The notes under the pieces were generated by a model. It was not told where the DNA came from. It was given only the letters and a program-made list of their open reading frames with translations, and ran no database searches. The position numbers and the translations under genes were made by a program. From the NCBI RefSeq assembly GCF_003245365.1, contig NZ_NBIU01000023.1, forward strand, positions 1-34,855: a stretch of DNA of 34,855 nucleotides, given 5' to 3'. Shown piece by piece: positions 1 to 7,344 of the stretch. How positions within the stretch are numbered: the first letter of the stretch is position 1; the number at the start of each line of letters is the position of its first letter. The DNA is from Helicobacter valdiviensis (GTDB taxonomy: Bacteria > Campylobacterota > Campylobacteria > Campylobacterales > Helicobacteraceae).

Positions 1-1
1 T

Positions 2-3000
2 TTACCAAGTGGAGGTAAATTTACAAATGGAAGTAGTGGAAGTATTAATATAGGCAAAGGACAAGGAAGTTGCACTACTTCTAATTGTATGAGTATTAGT
101 GGCAATCATAAAAATAATGTGATTGCTTGGGGTGGAGGATTTAATATAGGTAAAGGCTATGAAGTTCATTTTGAAAAAGGAAAGAATGGAGGAAATAATT
201 ATTTAAATTTAGATTATTCTAAAAATCCTTCTATAATTGCAGGATTATTACAAGGAAACAATAATAATGTATTTATTGTAAATCCTAGTGGGGTAATAGT
301 AGAAAAAGGAGGAGTAATCAATGCTAATAGATTTGTAGCTTCTACTACTCCTATGAGTATTGAAGAGATTAATGCTTTTAGTAATCCTAATACAAATTCT
401 GCTACTTGGTCTCCTGTATTTAAAGCAAATAGCACTAGAGGAGATATCATAAACAAAGGAAGCATTCAAGCTAATGAAGTAGTAATGGTGGGGAATAGAG
501 TTTTATTACAAGCTGGAGTAAATTTACAAGAAGATGGAAAAATAGGTGTTAATAAAATTAATGCAAATAATATTAATATAGAGGGAAATACTATTAAAGT
601 AGATATTTCTACTATAGGAAATAACAAAGCTAATTTAAAAGTTAATGCAAAAAAGGGAGGAGATATTTATCTAAGCACTACTGGATATTACTATGGAGCT
701 AAACATAATGATTTTAAAGGAAGTATTACAGATAATAGCACAAACAAACTTACTCAATCTTATACAAAGCAAGATACTTTATCCATAGCTTCTGATATAG
801 ATTGGTGGCATTTTGCAAAGGGGTATAATAATAAAAATAGCATTCAAACAATTGAAAACTTTCAATTAGTTAATGATGTGGATTTCAATGCTAATTGCAA
901 GAATGGAGTATGCACAGGACAAAACTATGCTAATTATTGGATTGATTTAGATGGAGATAATGAAAAAGATTTTGATGAATATACAAGTATGATTGTGGGG
1001 GATTATTTTAATCCAGCAAATATTTACGATAAAAATAATGTTATCTTTACGGCAAACTTTGATGGACAAGGATATACGCTAAAGAATATTAATATAGATA
1101 TAACATTTACTGAGAATCATGGAAAACAAGTTGGAATTTTTGGTTTTATTAATGGTGGAGAAATTGAAAATATTAATGTAGATTATATGGGTGGAGGCAT
1201 TAAAGTTTTTTCTCAAGATCACTTTGATGCTTCAATGGTAGGTGGCTTTGCTGGGGGTATTAATGCTGGAACTTTCTCAAACATTACTATTAATAACATA
1301 GGAAGTATGAGTAGTATTAAAAGTAATAACTATAATTATATGGGTAGTGCTATAGGTGGCTTTGCTGGGGCTATTGGCAATGGAAATTACTCAAACATTA
1401 CTATTAATAATATAGGAAGCATTAGTAGCAATGATAATAGAAATGATTTTGAAGGTAGTAGTGTTGCAGGTGGCTTTGCTGGGTCTATTGTCAATGGAAA
1501 TTACTCAAACATTGCTGTAAATAATATAGGAAGTATTAGCAGTCATCATGTTAGTAATGCTCTTGGTGGTGCTTATGTAGGTGGCTTTGCTGGGTCTATT
1601 GGCAATGGAAATTACTCAAATATCACTTTGAATGATATAGGGATCATTAGAGGTATTAGAGATGGTAAATATGGTACTAGTTATGTAGGTGGCTTTGCTG
1701 GGGTTATTGATGCTGGAACTTTCTCAAATATCACTGTGAGCAATATAGAGAGTATTATTAATCATAATAGTAGTAGTGATGGTACTATTGCCTATAGTGA
1801 TTATAATAGCTATACAGGTGGCTTTGCTGGGAGAATTAATGATGGAGAATTTAGAAATATTGTCTTAAATAATATAGGAAGCATTATTGGTAATAATAGT
1901 GGTGAATTTAATAGTAATGTAGGTGGCTTTTTGGGGGCTATAGGTTTTGGAAAACATAATGTAACTTTCTCAAACATCACATTAAATAACATAGGAAGTA
2001 TTATTAGTAATAGTAATGATAGTAATACTGGTGTTGTTGCAGGTAGCTTTGCAGGTGGTTTTGCTGGGAGGCTCAATAGCAATCTTGATGAAGACGATAC
2101 TTTTTCAAACATTACTTTAAATAACATAGGGAGTATTAGTAGTATTAGTAATAGAGGTAGCTATACAGGTGGCTTTGCTGGGAAGATTGATGGAGGAACT
2201 TTCTCAAATATCACTATTAATAACATAGGGAGTATTAGTAGTATTAGTAATAAAGGTAGCTATACAGGTGGCTTTGCTGGGGATATTAATGATGGAGAAT
2301 TTAGAAATATTGTCTTAAATAATATAGGAAGCATTATTGGTAATAATAGTGGTGAATTTAATAGTAATGCAGGTGGCTTTGTTGGGGATATTAGCAGAGG
2401 AACTTTCTCAAACATCTATATCTACTTTAATCCTAATGCTATAATCAAAGCAAATTCAGCAAGTGGAATAGTCTATGTAGGTAAGTTTTTTGGAAACATC
2501 TATGAAGGTGTTTTAGTTGATAATTTCTCCAACATCCACATCTATTACAATGGAAGTCAAGAAGCACTAGATAATCCAAACTCTATAGCTAATGCTACTA
2601 GTAATGAAGAAAAACCTTTTTATAATAATGGAATTACATTACACCCTTATACAGATAAGCAAGATGGCTTTAATAACTTCTACAATGATGTAACAAATTT
2701 CTTTAAAGAAGAAAATGGCAATCCACAAATCTATTACAATGAAAAAGGAGGTTATTATGCTTTCATAGACGAATCTAATATGGGTAATGGTAGCAATAGT
2801 GGAAGCAATGGTAATGGAGATAACAGCAATAACGGAAACAATGAAGATTCCAACTTCATTGATAAAAATAAAGATGGCTTAAATGATGTAATCTTAAGTG
2901 ATAATGACTTTAGCAAAGACATTTTAAATCAAATCTTAGGAAATTTAAAATTTGATTTATTAAAAGAAGATGCAGAGTCTATCAAACAATCTTTAGAATT

Positions 3001-3667
3001 CTTATTAGCCTTTATAGGAGAAGATGGATTAAAAGAACTCTTTAGCGATTATGATGTAAATAATAGTGCTTTTAAAGACAAACTTACAGAAAAGAATATA
3101 GCAGTTCTTTATGACTTTTTAAAGAGCGAAGATTATTTAAGCAATATTCAAAATATCAAGGATTATTATAATGCCTACAATGATTATATGAATAAATATA
3201 ATGCTTATATCAATAATAGTGGTGCTTCTATAGAGGCAGCTAAAAAAGCATTAGAAAAAGCCTATAAAACTCTACTTGCTAAACAATCTTTGTTACAAAA
3301 CTCCTATACTAAGATACAAGAAGGTATCAACAGCATAGGACTAGGAGAAATAAAACTAAATCATAAAACTCCTATTTTAGCTAATAACAACACTATAAGT
3401 TTTAATCTTTCTAATACACATATGATACTCCCTCCTATACCCAATAAGAAAGATAATGGAAATCAAACCATAACCTCTCCTCTAAAAGACATCAATGCTT
3501 CTATGCTAGATAAACAACAAGTAGTCTTAATAAAACCAGCAGAAGAAGAAAAAGAAACATTAGATGAAGAAAAAGGAGTGTTAAACCAAAGAACTTGTGT
3601 GGTGAGTGAGAACTTTAAGACAAACAATCCTTGTATTTTGTGTCAATCGTTAGAAATGACTTGCTAG
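2..3667 (+). CDS. TpsA/FhaB-like two-partner-secretion exoprotein with GLUG repeats (5' end outside window)
   Basis: The frame is open from base 2, so the ATG at 89 is internal and the true start and signal peptide lie left of the window. The first ~130 visible codons look like the end of a TPS (haemagglutination-activity) domain: NPSGV near base 285 followed by INANRFVAST near 325, the usual NPNG and NxNxF elements that dock to an outer-membrane TpsB transporter. About eleven GLUG-type repeats (GGFAG...FSNIT.NNIGSI) follow at about 1230-2410 and should form a beta-solenoid. An Asn/Ser/Gly linker near 2780-2850 leads to a DKNKDGLND calcium-loop-like segment, then a helical region. The last ~30 residues hold four cysteines (RTC, PCILC, final C). 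The likely role is a surface adhesin or exoprotein. No TpsB gene is visible. The gene is probably host chromosome rather than phage. Confidence 0.88.
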   Translation, partial: LPSGGKFTNGSSGSINIGKGQGSCTTSNCMSISGNHKNNVIAWGGGFNIGKGYEVHFEKGKNGGNNYLNLDYSKNPSIIAGLLQGNNNNVFIVNPSGVIVEKGGVINANRFVASTTPMSIEEINAFSNPNTNSATWSPVFKANSTRGDIINKGSIQANEVVMVGNRVLLQAGVNLQEDGKIGVNKINANNINIEGNTIKVDISTIGNNKANLKVNAKKGGDIYLSTTGYYYGAKHNDFKGSITDNSTNKLTQSYTKQDTLSIASDIDWWHFAKGYNNKNSIQTIENFQLVNDVDFNANCKNGVCTGQNYANYWIDLDGDNEKDFDEYTSMIVGDYFNPANIYDKNNVIFTANFDGQGYTLKNINIDITFTENHGKQVGIFGFINGGEIENINVDYMGGGIKVFSQDHFDASMVGGFAGGINAGTFSNITINNIGSMSSIKSNNYNYMGSAIGGFAGAIGNGNYSNITINNIGSISSNDNRNDFEGSSVAGGFAGSIVNGNYSNIAVNNIGSISSHHVSNALGGAYVGGFAGSIGNGNYSNITLNDIGIIRGIRDGKYGTSYVGGFAGVIDAGTFSNITVSNIESIINHNSSSDGTIAYSDYNSYTGGFAGRINDGEFRNIVLNNIGSIIGNNSGEFNSNVGGFLGAIGFGKHNVTFSNITLNNIGSIISNSNDSNTGVVAGSFAGGFAGRLNSNLDEDDTFSNITLNNIGSISSISNRGSYTGGFAGKIDGGTFSNITINNIGSISSISNKGSYTGGFAGDINDGEFRNIVLNNIGSIIGNNSGEFNSNAGGFVGDISRGTFSNIYIYFNPNAIIKANSASGIVYVGKFFGNIYEGVLVDNFSNIHIYYNGSQEALDNPNSIANATSNEEKPFYNNGITLHPYTDKQDGFNNFYNDVTNFFKEENGNPQIYYNEKGGYYAFIDESNMGNGSNSGSNGNGDNSNNGNNEDSNFIDKNKDGLNDVILSDNDFSKDILNQILGNLKFDLLKEDAESIKQSLEFLLAFIGEDGLKELFSDYDVNNSAFKDKLTEKNIAVLYDFLKSEDYLSNIQNIKDYYNAYNDYMNKYNAYINNSGASIEAAKKALEKAYKTLLAKQSLLQNSYTKIQEGINSIGLGEIKLNHKTPILANNNTISFNLSNTHMILPPIPNKKDNGNQTITSPLKDINASMLDKQQVVLIKPAEEEKETLDEEKGVLNQRTCVVSENFKTNNPCILCQSLEMTC
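1230..2410 (+). repeat. GLUG-repeat coding array
   Basis: Roughly eleven imperfect repeats of about 100-130 bp share the core GGTGGCTTTGCTGGG and an ACTTTCTCAAACAT-type segment. They encode the GLUG solenoid of the exoprotein. Two 85-bp stretches (1835-1919 and 2285-2369) are identical and lie 450 bp (150 codons) apart, so recombination between them would remove or add whole repeats in frame. Confidence 0.9.
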
Positions 3668-3692
3668 TAGGAATTTTTATAGGATTGGAGGG

Positions 3693-3704
3693 GGGTAAAA
3701 ACCC
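3693..3704. other. Short hairpin in the exoprotein/phage intergenic gap
   Basis: GGGT-AAAA-ACCC lies 26 bases after the exoprotein stop. The stem is only four pairs and no T-run follows directly, so it is at best a weak terminator. The rest of 3668-3801 is AT-rich with no gene. No tRNA gene, which might mark an integration site, is seen here. Confidence 0.3.
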
Positions 3705-3801
3705 AACGCCATAACATTAATTTGTGTCAAAAAGCTTCTTTTTTCTTCAAAAAACATTTTTTTCACATTTTGAGCTTGATTTTTAGTAAGGAGTGAAGAA
3801 A

Positions 3802-3879
3802 ATGAGAAATATTGTATTTAAAAACAATAAATTTTATTTTTGTATTTTTGAGCGCCTTGTGTGTGGGGGCTTAAAATGA
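3802..3879 (+). CDS. 25-residue leader ORF upstream of the cytosine methyltransferase
   Basis: ATG at 3802 follows a strong AAGGAG (3788-3793). The frame gives 25 residues (MRNIVFKN ... ERLVCGGLK) and stops at a TGA that overlaps the methyltransferase ATG as ATGA (3876-3879), the arrangement used for translational coupling. Its last residues LVCGG(L)K resemble the end of the methyltransferase itself (LVCGGVR), because the 14-mer CTTGTGTGTGGGGG occurs at both gene ends (3856-3869 and 4662-4675). It could be a coupling leader or the tail remnant of a deleted gene. It has no recognisable domain. Confidence 0.45.
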   Translation: MRNIVFKNNKFYFCIFERLVCGGLK

Positions 3880-4685
3880 ATATATTAGATTTGTTTTCAG
3901 GCATTGGCGGTTTTTCTTATGGTTTTAAACTTGCAAACAAAGAAAATCAAACTTTAGCGTTTGTAGAAAAAGAGGAATATTGCCAAAAACTTTTAAAAAA
4001 GAATTTCCCAAATTCCAAGATTTTTGGCGATGTTTTGTGTGTGGGAGCAAAAGAGCTTCAAGATTTAGGGCAAATTGATGTCGTGTGTGCGGGTTTCCCT
4101 TGCCAAGATTTAAGCAGAGCAGGCAAAAAAGCAGGTTTGGAAGGAGAAAGGAGCGGATTATTTTATGAGGCAATTAGAATTGTTACTGAAGTTAGCCCAA
4201 AATACATATTGTTTGAGAATGTCCCCGAACTTATTTGGAGAGATGATTATAGAGAAGAATTTACAAAAACGCTTCAAGCAATCGGCTATGATTGTTGGTG
4301 GCAAACCCTATGTGCTTCCTCTTTTGGATACCCGCATAAACGAAAAAGAGCTTATGTCTTGTGTTTTAAGGCTTCTCCCAACTCCTCTTTATTCGGACGC
4401 ATTTTGCATAGAGCATTTTTCTATTTCTACGCAAATGAAAAGCCACATCTCCCATCAAAAGAGATTATTTCCATATGTAGCGAGTATCGCAGAAGAACAA
4501 AAAAGGGAGATTATACCCTACATTGTAAAGATATACGAAGAGATGATGGGCTATCCTCCCTCCTTTACCAAGTTAGAGCCTTAGGCAACTCCATAATCCC
4601 TAAAATTGCCAAGCTTTATGCACTAAGTTTGCAAACCTTAGAAGAGATTAAAGGTGCAAATCTTGTGTGTGGGGGTGTGAGATGA
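3876..4685 (+). CDS. C5-cytosine DNA methyltransferase with frame-scrambled central region
   Basis: This is a C5-cytosine methyltransferase that transfers methyl from SAM to cytosine. Visible motifs are motif I LDLFSGIGGFSYG at the N-terminus, catalytic PCQ (Cys76), ENV (Glu114), the QxRxR-like HKRKR, and the C-terminal ALGNSIIP. ATG 3876 is preferred over the upstream GTG 3861 because LDLFSGIGG then sits at the normal distance. Between about 4368 and 4578 the continuous frame gives residues unlike the family, whereas the +1 frame reads LLPTPLYSDAF ... EEMMGYPPSFTKLEP, the usual target-recognition and MGYP segment of phage enzymes. The simplest reading is one extra base near 4368 and one lost base near 4578, giving an open but probably impaired enzyme. 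A sequencing error pair is the alternative. It overlaps the next gene by ATGA. Confidence 0.85.
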   Translation: MNILDLFSGIGGFSYGFKLANKENQTLAFVEKEEYCQKLLKKNFPNSKIFGDVLCVGAKELQDLGQIDVVCAGFPCQDLSRAGKKAGLEGERSGLFYEAIRIVTEVSPKYILFENVPELIWRDDYREEFTKTLQAIGYDCWWQTLCASSFGYPHKRKRAYVLCFKASPNSSLFGRILHRAFFYFYANEKPHLPSKEIISICSEYRRRTKKGDYTLHCKDIRRDDGLSSLLYQVRALGNSIIPKIAKLYALSLQTLEEIKGANLVCGGVR

Positions 4686-5032
4686 TAATTTTGCTTGTTT
4701 ATCTTATGGATATTTTGGGAACGATTAGATTTTTATTGCTTCTTCTTTTAGCAATTATTCCTCTTATTGTAATCGTATCGTGGGCTAATAATTTGGAATT
4801 ATTTGAAGAATTTAAAAAGCATTTTAAAAAATTTGTATTTATATATTTTTTGTCATTGGCGGTTTTTACTCTAATACCTTCTAACAAAACAAGGATGCTT
4901 ATGCTAGGTGCATATGTGGGGCAAGTTGGCATTCAAACTTTTAAAAATAGCGATATAGGTTCTAAAGCACTTCTACTTTTAGAACAAAAATTAGATGAAG
5001 CATTAAAGAATGATACAAAGGAGACAAAATGA
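4682..5032 (+). CDS. Small integral membrane protein
   Basis: The 116-residue protein starts at ATG 4682, inside the ATGA overlap with the methyltransferase stop. Two strongly hydrophobic stretches are visible: residues about 11-35 (ending LLLLLLAIIPLIVIV) and about 52-70 (VFIYFLSLAVFTLIP). A polar tail rich in Lys, Asp and Glu follows. Its stop overlaps the next start (ATGA at 5029), so it belongs to the same transcription unit. No family is recognised. A phage membrane protein acting on the host envelope is a guess from context only. Confidence 0.65.
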   Translation: MIILLVYLMDILGTIRFLLLLLLAIIPLIVIVSWANNLELFEEFKKHFKKFVFIYFLSLAVFTLIPSNKTRMLMLGAYVGQVGIQTFKNSDIGSKALLLLEQKLDEALKNDTKETK

Positions 5033-5502
5033 AGCTAAAAGATTTTGATTTTAGGATTTGGGATGGAAGCAAGGAAGAGTATATCAAAAAAGAAACAAAA
5101 AATAGTAATAAATACTCTATTGTACACGATGACATTGGTTATGCAGTGGGGTTAATAGGTGATGCTAAAAATGTTTATACAATAGAATCAGGAGTAACAT
5201 CTCACGAATGGGGTTATGATGATTATGAGATGGTTGAAAATTATTGTATAGATGAAAGTGTTTGTGAAATAGAGCTTTGGACTGGCTTAAAAGATAGATT
5301 TGGAAAGAAAATTTATGAAGGTGATATCGTTAAATTAAAAGGAGAAAGCAATTGTTTTGTGCATTATTCTAATATAAAAGCAAAATTTGGGCTTTATATT
5401 GATAATGGGCTACTTTTTGAAATAGAAAGTTTTTATTTTAAAAATAAAGATGATTATGAAGTAATCGGCAACATACACGAAAATGCGGAGCTTTTGGGGT
5501 AA
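5029..5502 (+). CDS. YopX-family phage protein
   Basis: The 157-residue protein has the hallmarks of the YopX family: an N-terminal FRIWDG segment, the central LWTGLKDRFGKKIYEGDIVKL stretch, and the terminal EVIGNIHENAELL. The family is common in phages and integrative elements and forms a beta-rich fold of unknown biochemical role. The gene starts by ATGA overlap with the preceding membrane-protein gene and ends 3 bases before the next methyltransferase, so it is expressed with the early accessory block. Confidence 0.85.
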   Translation: MKLKDFDFRIWDGSKEEYIKKETKNSNKYSIVHDDIGYAVGLIGDAKNVYTIESGVTSHEWGYDDYEMVENYCIDESVCEIELWTGLKDRFGKKIYEGDIVKLKGESNCFVHYSNIKAKFGLYIDNGLLFEIESFYFKNKDDYEVIGNIHENAELLG

Positions 5503-5505
5503 ATT

Positions 5506-6192
5506 ATGGATTGCATTATAAAACATCAAGAAGCCTTAGAATTTTTAAAAACCCTAGAAGATAAAAGTGTGGATTTGGTGCTTACTGATCCTCCTTATAT
5601 TATGTGTGATGGTGGCATGGGTGGCATTTGTGGCAAGAGAAGAAATTATAACAAGCTTTATTCTAATTCTTTAAAATCTCATTTAAGAGAGGGATTTAAC
5701 TTTAAAATTTTAGATGAAATAAGAAGGGTAAATAATCCTCTAAATGCTTACTTTTTTTGCAATGCAAAGCTACTAGCCAAGCTTTTAGAGTATTTTAAAG
5801 AAGATAAGTTTGATGTTTTAATCTATCATAAGAAAAACCCAATTCCAAGCTTTAATAAAAAATATTTGAGTGATTTAGAATACATTGTATTTGTTTGTAA
5901 TGATAGAAATTTATTACACAATAGCTATTCTTCAAGCTCTAAGCTTTTTTCTATCAATATCCCTATTAAAGAAACAAGCCATGTAGCAGAAAAGCCTCTA
6001 AGTATTCTAAAAACTCTTATAGAAAATTCAACCAAGAAAAACGATGTAGTGTTAGATTGCTTTTTAGGAAGTGGAAGCAGTGCAAAAGCTGCAATAGAGT
6101 TAGGCAGAAAGTTTATAGGTTGTGAGCTTAAAGAAGAGTATTACAACATCTCATTAAATAGAGTGAAAAATTTACAAAAAAGTTTATTTTAG
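5506..6192 (+). CDS. DNA N6-adenine/N4-cytosine methyltransferase (DPPY, beta-type motif order)
   Basis: This 228-residue SAM-dependent amino-methyltransferase has catalytic motif IV TDPPY (Asp28-Tyr31) near the N-terminus and the SAM-binding motif DCFLGSGS (residues ~184-191) near the C-terminus. That is the order seen in beta-class type II-like enzymes. The EEYYNISLNRV segment after it is typical of the family's last helix. No restriction endonuclease is adjacent, so it is likely a solitary phage methyltransferase that hides phage DNA from host restriction or affects gene control. The DPPY form usually methylates adenine. The target site cannot be read from the sequence. Confidence 0.9.
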   Translation: MDCIIKHQEALEFLKTLEDKSVDLVLTDPPYIMCDGGMGGICGKRRNYNKLYSNSLKSHLREGFNFKILDEIRRVNNPLNAYFFCNAKLLAKLLEYFKEDKFDVLIYHKKNPIPSFNKKYLSDLEYIVFVCNDRNLLHNSYSSSSKLFSINIPIKETSHVAEKPLSILKTLIENSTKKNDVVLDCFLGSGSSAKAAIELGRKFIGCELKEEYYNISLNRVKNLQKSLF

Positions 6193-6201
6193 GAGTTAAA
6201 A

Positions 6202-6381
6202 ATGTTGATAAATTTTAAATGCGATGAATGCCAAAAATATCAAGAAGAAGAAATAGAAGTTTATTTTGATTTTCAAGATAGAGAAATGGTGGAAGATTAT
6301 ACTTTAGAGTGCGAGTATTGTGGTTGTATAAAACAAATAACCCTTAGCCTAGATTTAAAGGATGGGCAATGCAAGAATTAG
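6202..6381 (+). CDS. 59-residue zinc-ribbon-like micro-protein
   Basis: ATG 6202 follows AGGAG (6191-6195). The product starts MLINFKCDECQK and contains a second cysteine cluster CEYCGC near residues 42-47. The CxxC plus CxxC spacing is that of a small zinc ribbon or rubredoxin-like knuckle. The region between is acidic. Its 3' end overlaps the next gene by 13 bases. Function unknown. Tight packing and a good ribosome site argue that it is real. Confidence 0.65.
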   Translation: MLINFKCDECQKYQEEEIEVYFDFQDREMVEDYTLECEYCGCIKQITLSLDLKDGQCKN

Positions 6382-6719
6382 AGTTTAAAAAGTATTGTAA
6401 AAATATAGAAAAGTTTGCAAATAGTTTTCAAAGTCAATGTGAGGAGCATAGCACTTTAAGCTTTTTGCTAAGCTTGGATTTGGCTAGACTTTATTATCTA
6501 GCACAAGAGGGAGCAGAGATTAAAGAGAGTGCATCTTATTTGCATTTATTAAAAACTATAGAAAATGTTAAAGAGAGTTTTTGCACTTATAGAATGGGAT
6601 TTGAAATCACTTTATACGATGAACCTCTTTTAAAAGAATTAAAGGTAATAGCAAATCAACTCATCGCACAAAAAAGCGAATCTTTTCTACAAAGTCAAAC
6701 AAATAAGGATAAAAGATGA
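6369..6719 (+). CDS. Hypothetical phage protein (116 aa)
   Basis: This is a soluble, helix-rich 116-residue protein (MQELEFKKYCKNIEKF ...) with no motif that I recognise. The start lies inside the preceding zinc-ribbon gene and the stop overlaps the start of the pentapeptide protein (ATGA at 6716), so it is translated as part of the same operon. Two cysteines (residues 10 and 24) and several aromatic residues are present, but no transmembrane segment. Confidence 0.6.
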   Translation: MQELEFKKYCKNIEKFANSFQSQCEEHSTLSFLLSLDLARLYYLAQEGAEIKESASYLHLLKTIENVKESFCTYRMGFEITLYDEPLLKELKVIANQLIAQKSESFLQSQTNKDKR

Positions 6720-7168
6720 AAAATAAAAATTTATCTTTTGATTATCTTGTAAATGCGGATTTTTCTCACAAATTTTTGCAAGGGGCAAATTTTGAAGGTT
6801 CTTGTCTAAAAGGCGCTAATTTTTCATATTCTGATTTAAGCTATTGTAACCTAAGAAATGCAAATTTAGAGGGAGCAAACTTAACTTCTTGCAATCTCTA
6901 TGAGGCAAATTTAGAGGGGGCAAACTTAAAAGATGCAAATTTTTCCTTTTGTGTGGGGAATGCAAGAGAGATCTTTTCTATGCAGCTTGATGTTTATCCT
7001 TTTGTTTGGAATAGAAAAGAAATTTTTATAGGTTGCTTTAAGACGCAAATTCAAAAGCTCTTAAAGAGTGAGGCTTTGTGTAAATTGTATAAAAATGAAA
7101 CTAAAGAATTTTACAAATATGAAAGATTAATAAGAGAGGCAATCTCTTTAACAATAGGAGTAGAGTAA
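6716..7168 (+). CDS. Pentapeptide-repeat protein
   Basis: The protein has 150 residues. Residues ~12-75 consist of consecutive pentapeptides of the A(N/D)(L/F)XX type (GANFE, GANFS, NANLE, GANLT, EANLE, GANLK, DANFS), about twelve in a row, which fold as a right-handed quadrilateral beta-helix. The rest is helical and basic. Some family members mimic DNA and inhibit gyrase, but nothing here proves that. The gene overlaps both neighbours (ATGA at 6716, TAATG at 7166-7170). Confidence 0.85.
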   Translation: MKNKNLSFDYLVNADFSHKFLQGANFEGSCLKGANFSYSDLSYCNLRNANLEGANLTSCNLYEANLEGANLKDANFSFCVGNAREIFSMQLDVYPFVWNRKEIFIGCFKTQIQKLLKSEALCKLYKNETKEFYKYERLIREAISLTIGVE

Positions 7169-7344
7169 TGTTTATGATTGTTGGAAAAAAATGTGATTAC
7201 AACCCAAAGTGGTATTTTGTTTATAATGGAAATATTTGGCTAAAAAGGGGCTTGAAAAGCTATATTGTAGATGGCTTTTTAGGATTTCGTGGAGGCTTTA
7301 GTGCTTACCCTTTATATCAAGGAGGAATAAATGTTAAAAACTAA
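7168..7344 (+). CDS. 58-residue hypothetical protein overlapping the integrase start
   Basis: It starts at ATG 7168 in a TAATG overlap with the pentapeptide gene and stops at 7342-7344, 14 bases inside the integrase gene. The product (MFMIVGKKCDYNPKWYFVYNG ...) is rich in aromatic residues and glycine, with no signal peptide and no known motif. It is supported mainly by the unbroken chain of overlapping starts and stops from 3802 to 8467. Confidence 0.5.
   Translation: MFMIVGKKCDYNPKWYFVYNGNIWLKRGLKSYIVDGFLGFRGGFSAYPLYQGGINVKN

Noticed and set aside
1230-2410. Regularly spaced repeats that could suggest a CRISPR array
   Set aside because: The repeats are in frame, imperfect, and encode GLUG motifs of one long protein. 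Spacers are coding and similar to each other.
3668-3860. tRNA gene as integration site
   Set aside because: No cloverleaf-like sequence or CCA end is seen in the gap.
4165-4584. 139-residue frame inside the cytosine methyltransferase gene
   Set aside because: Only its second half looks like protein, and that half is the displaced target-recognition part of the methyltransferase. The first half is a shadow, so it is not a separate gene.
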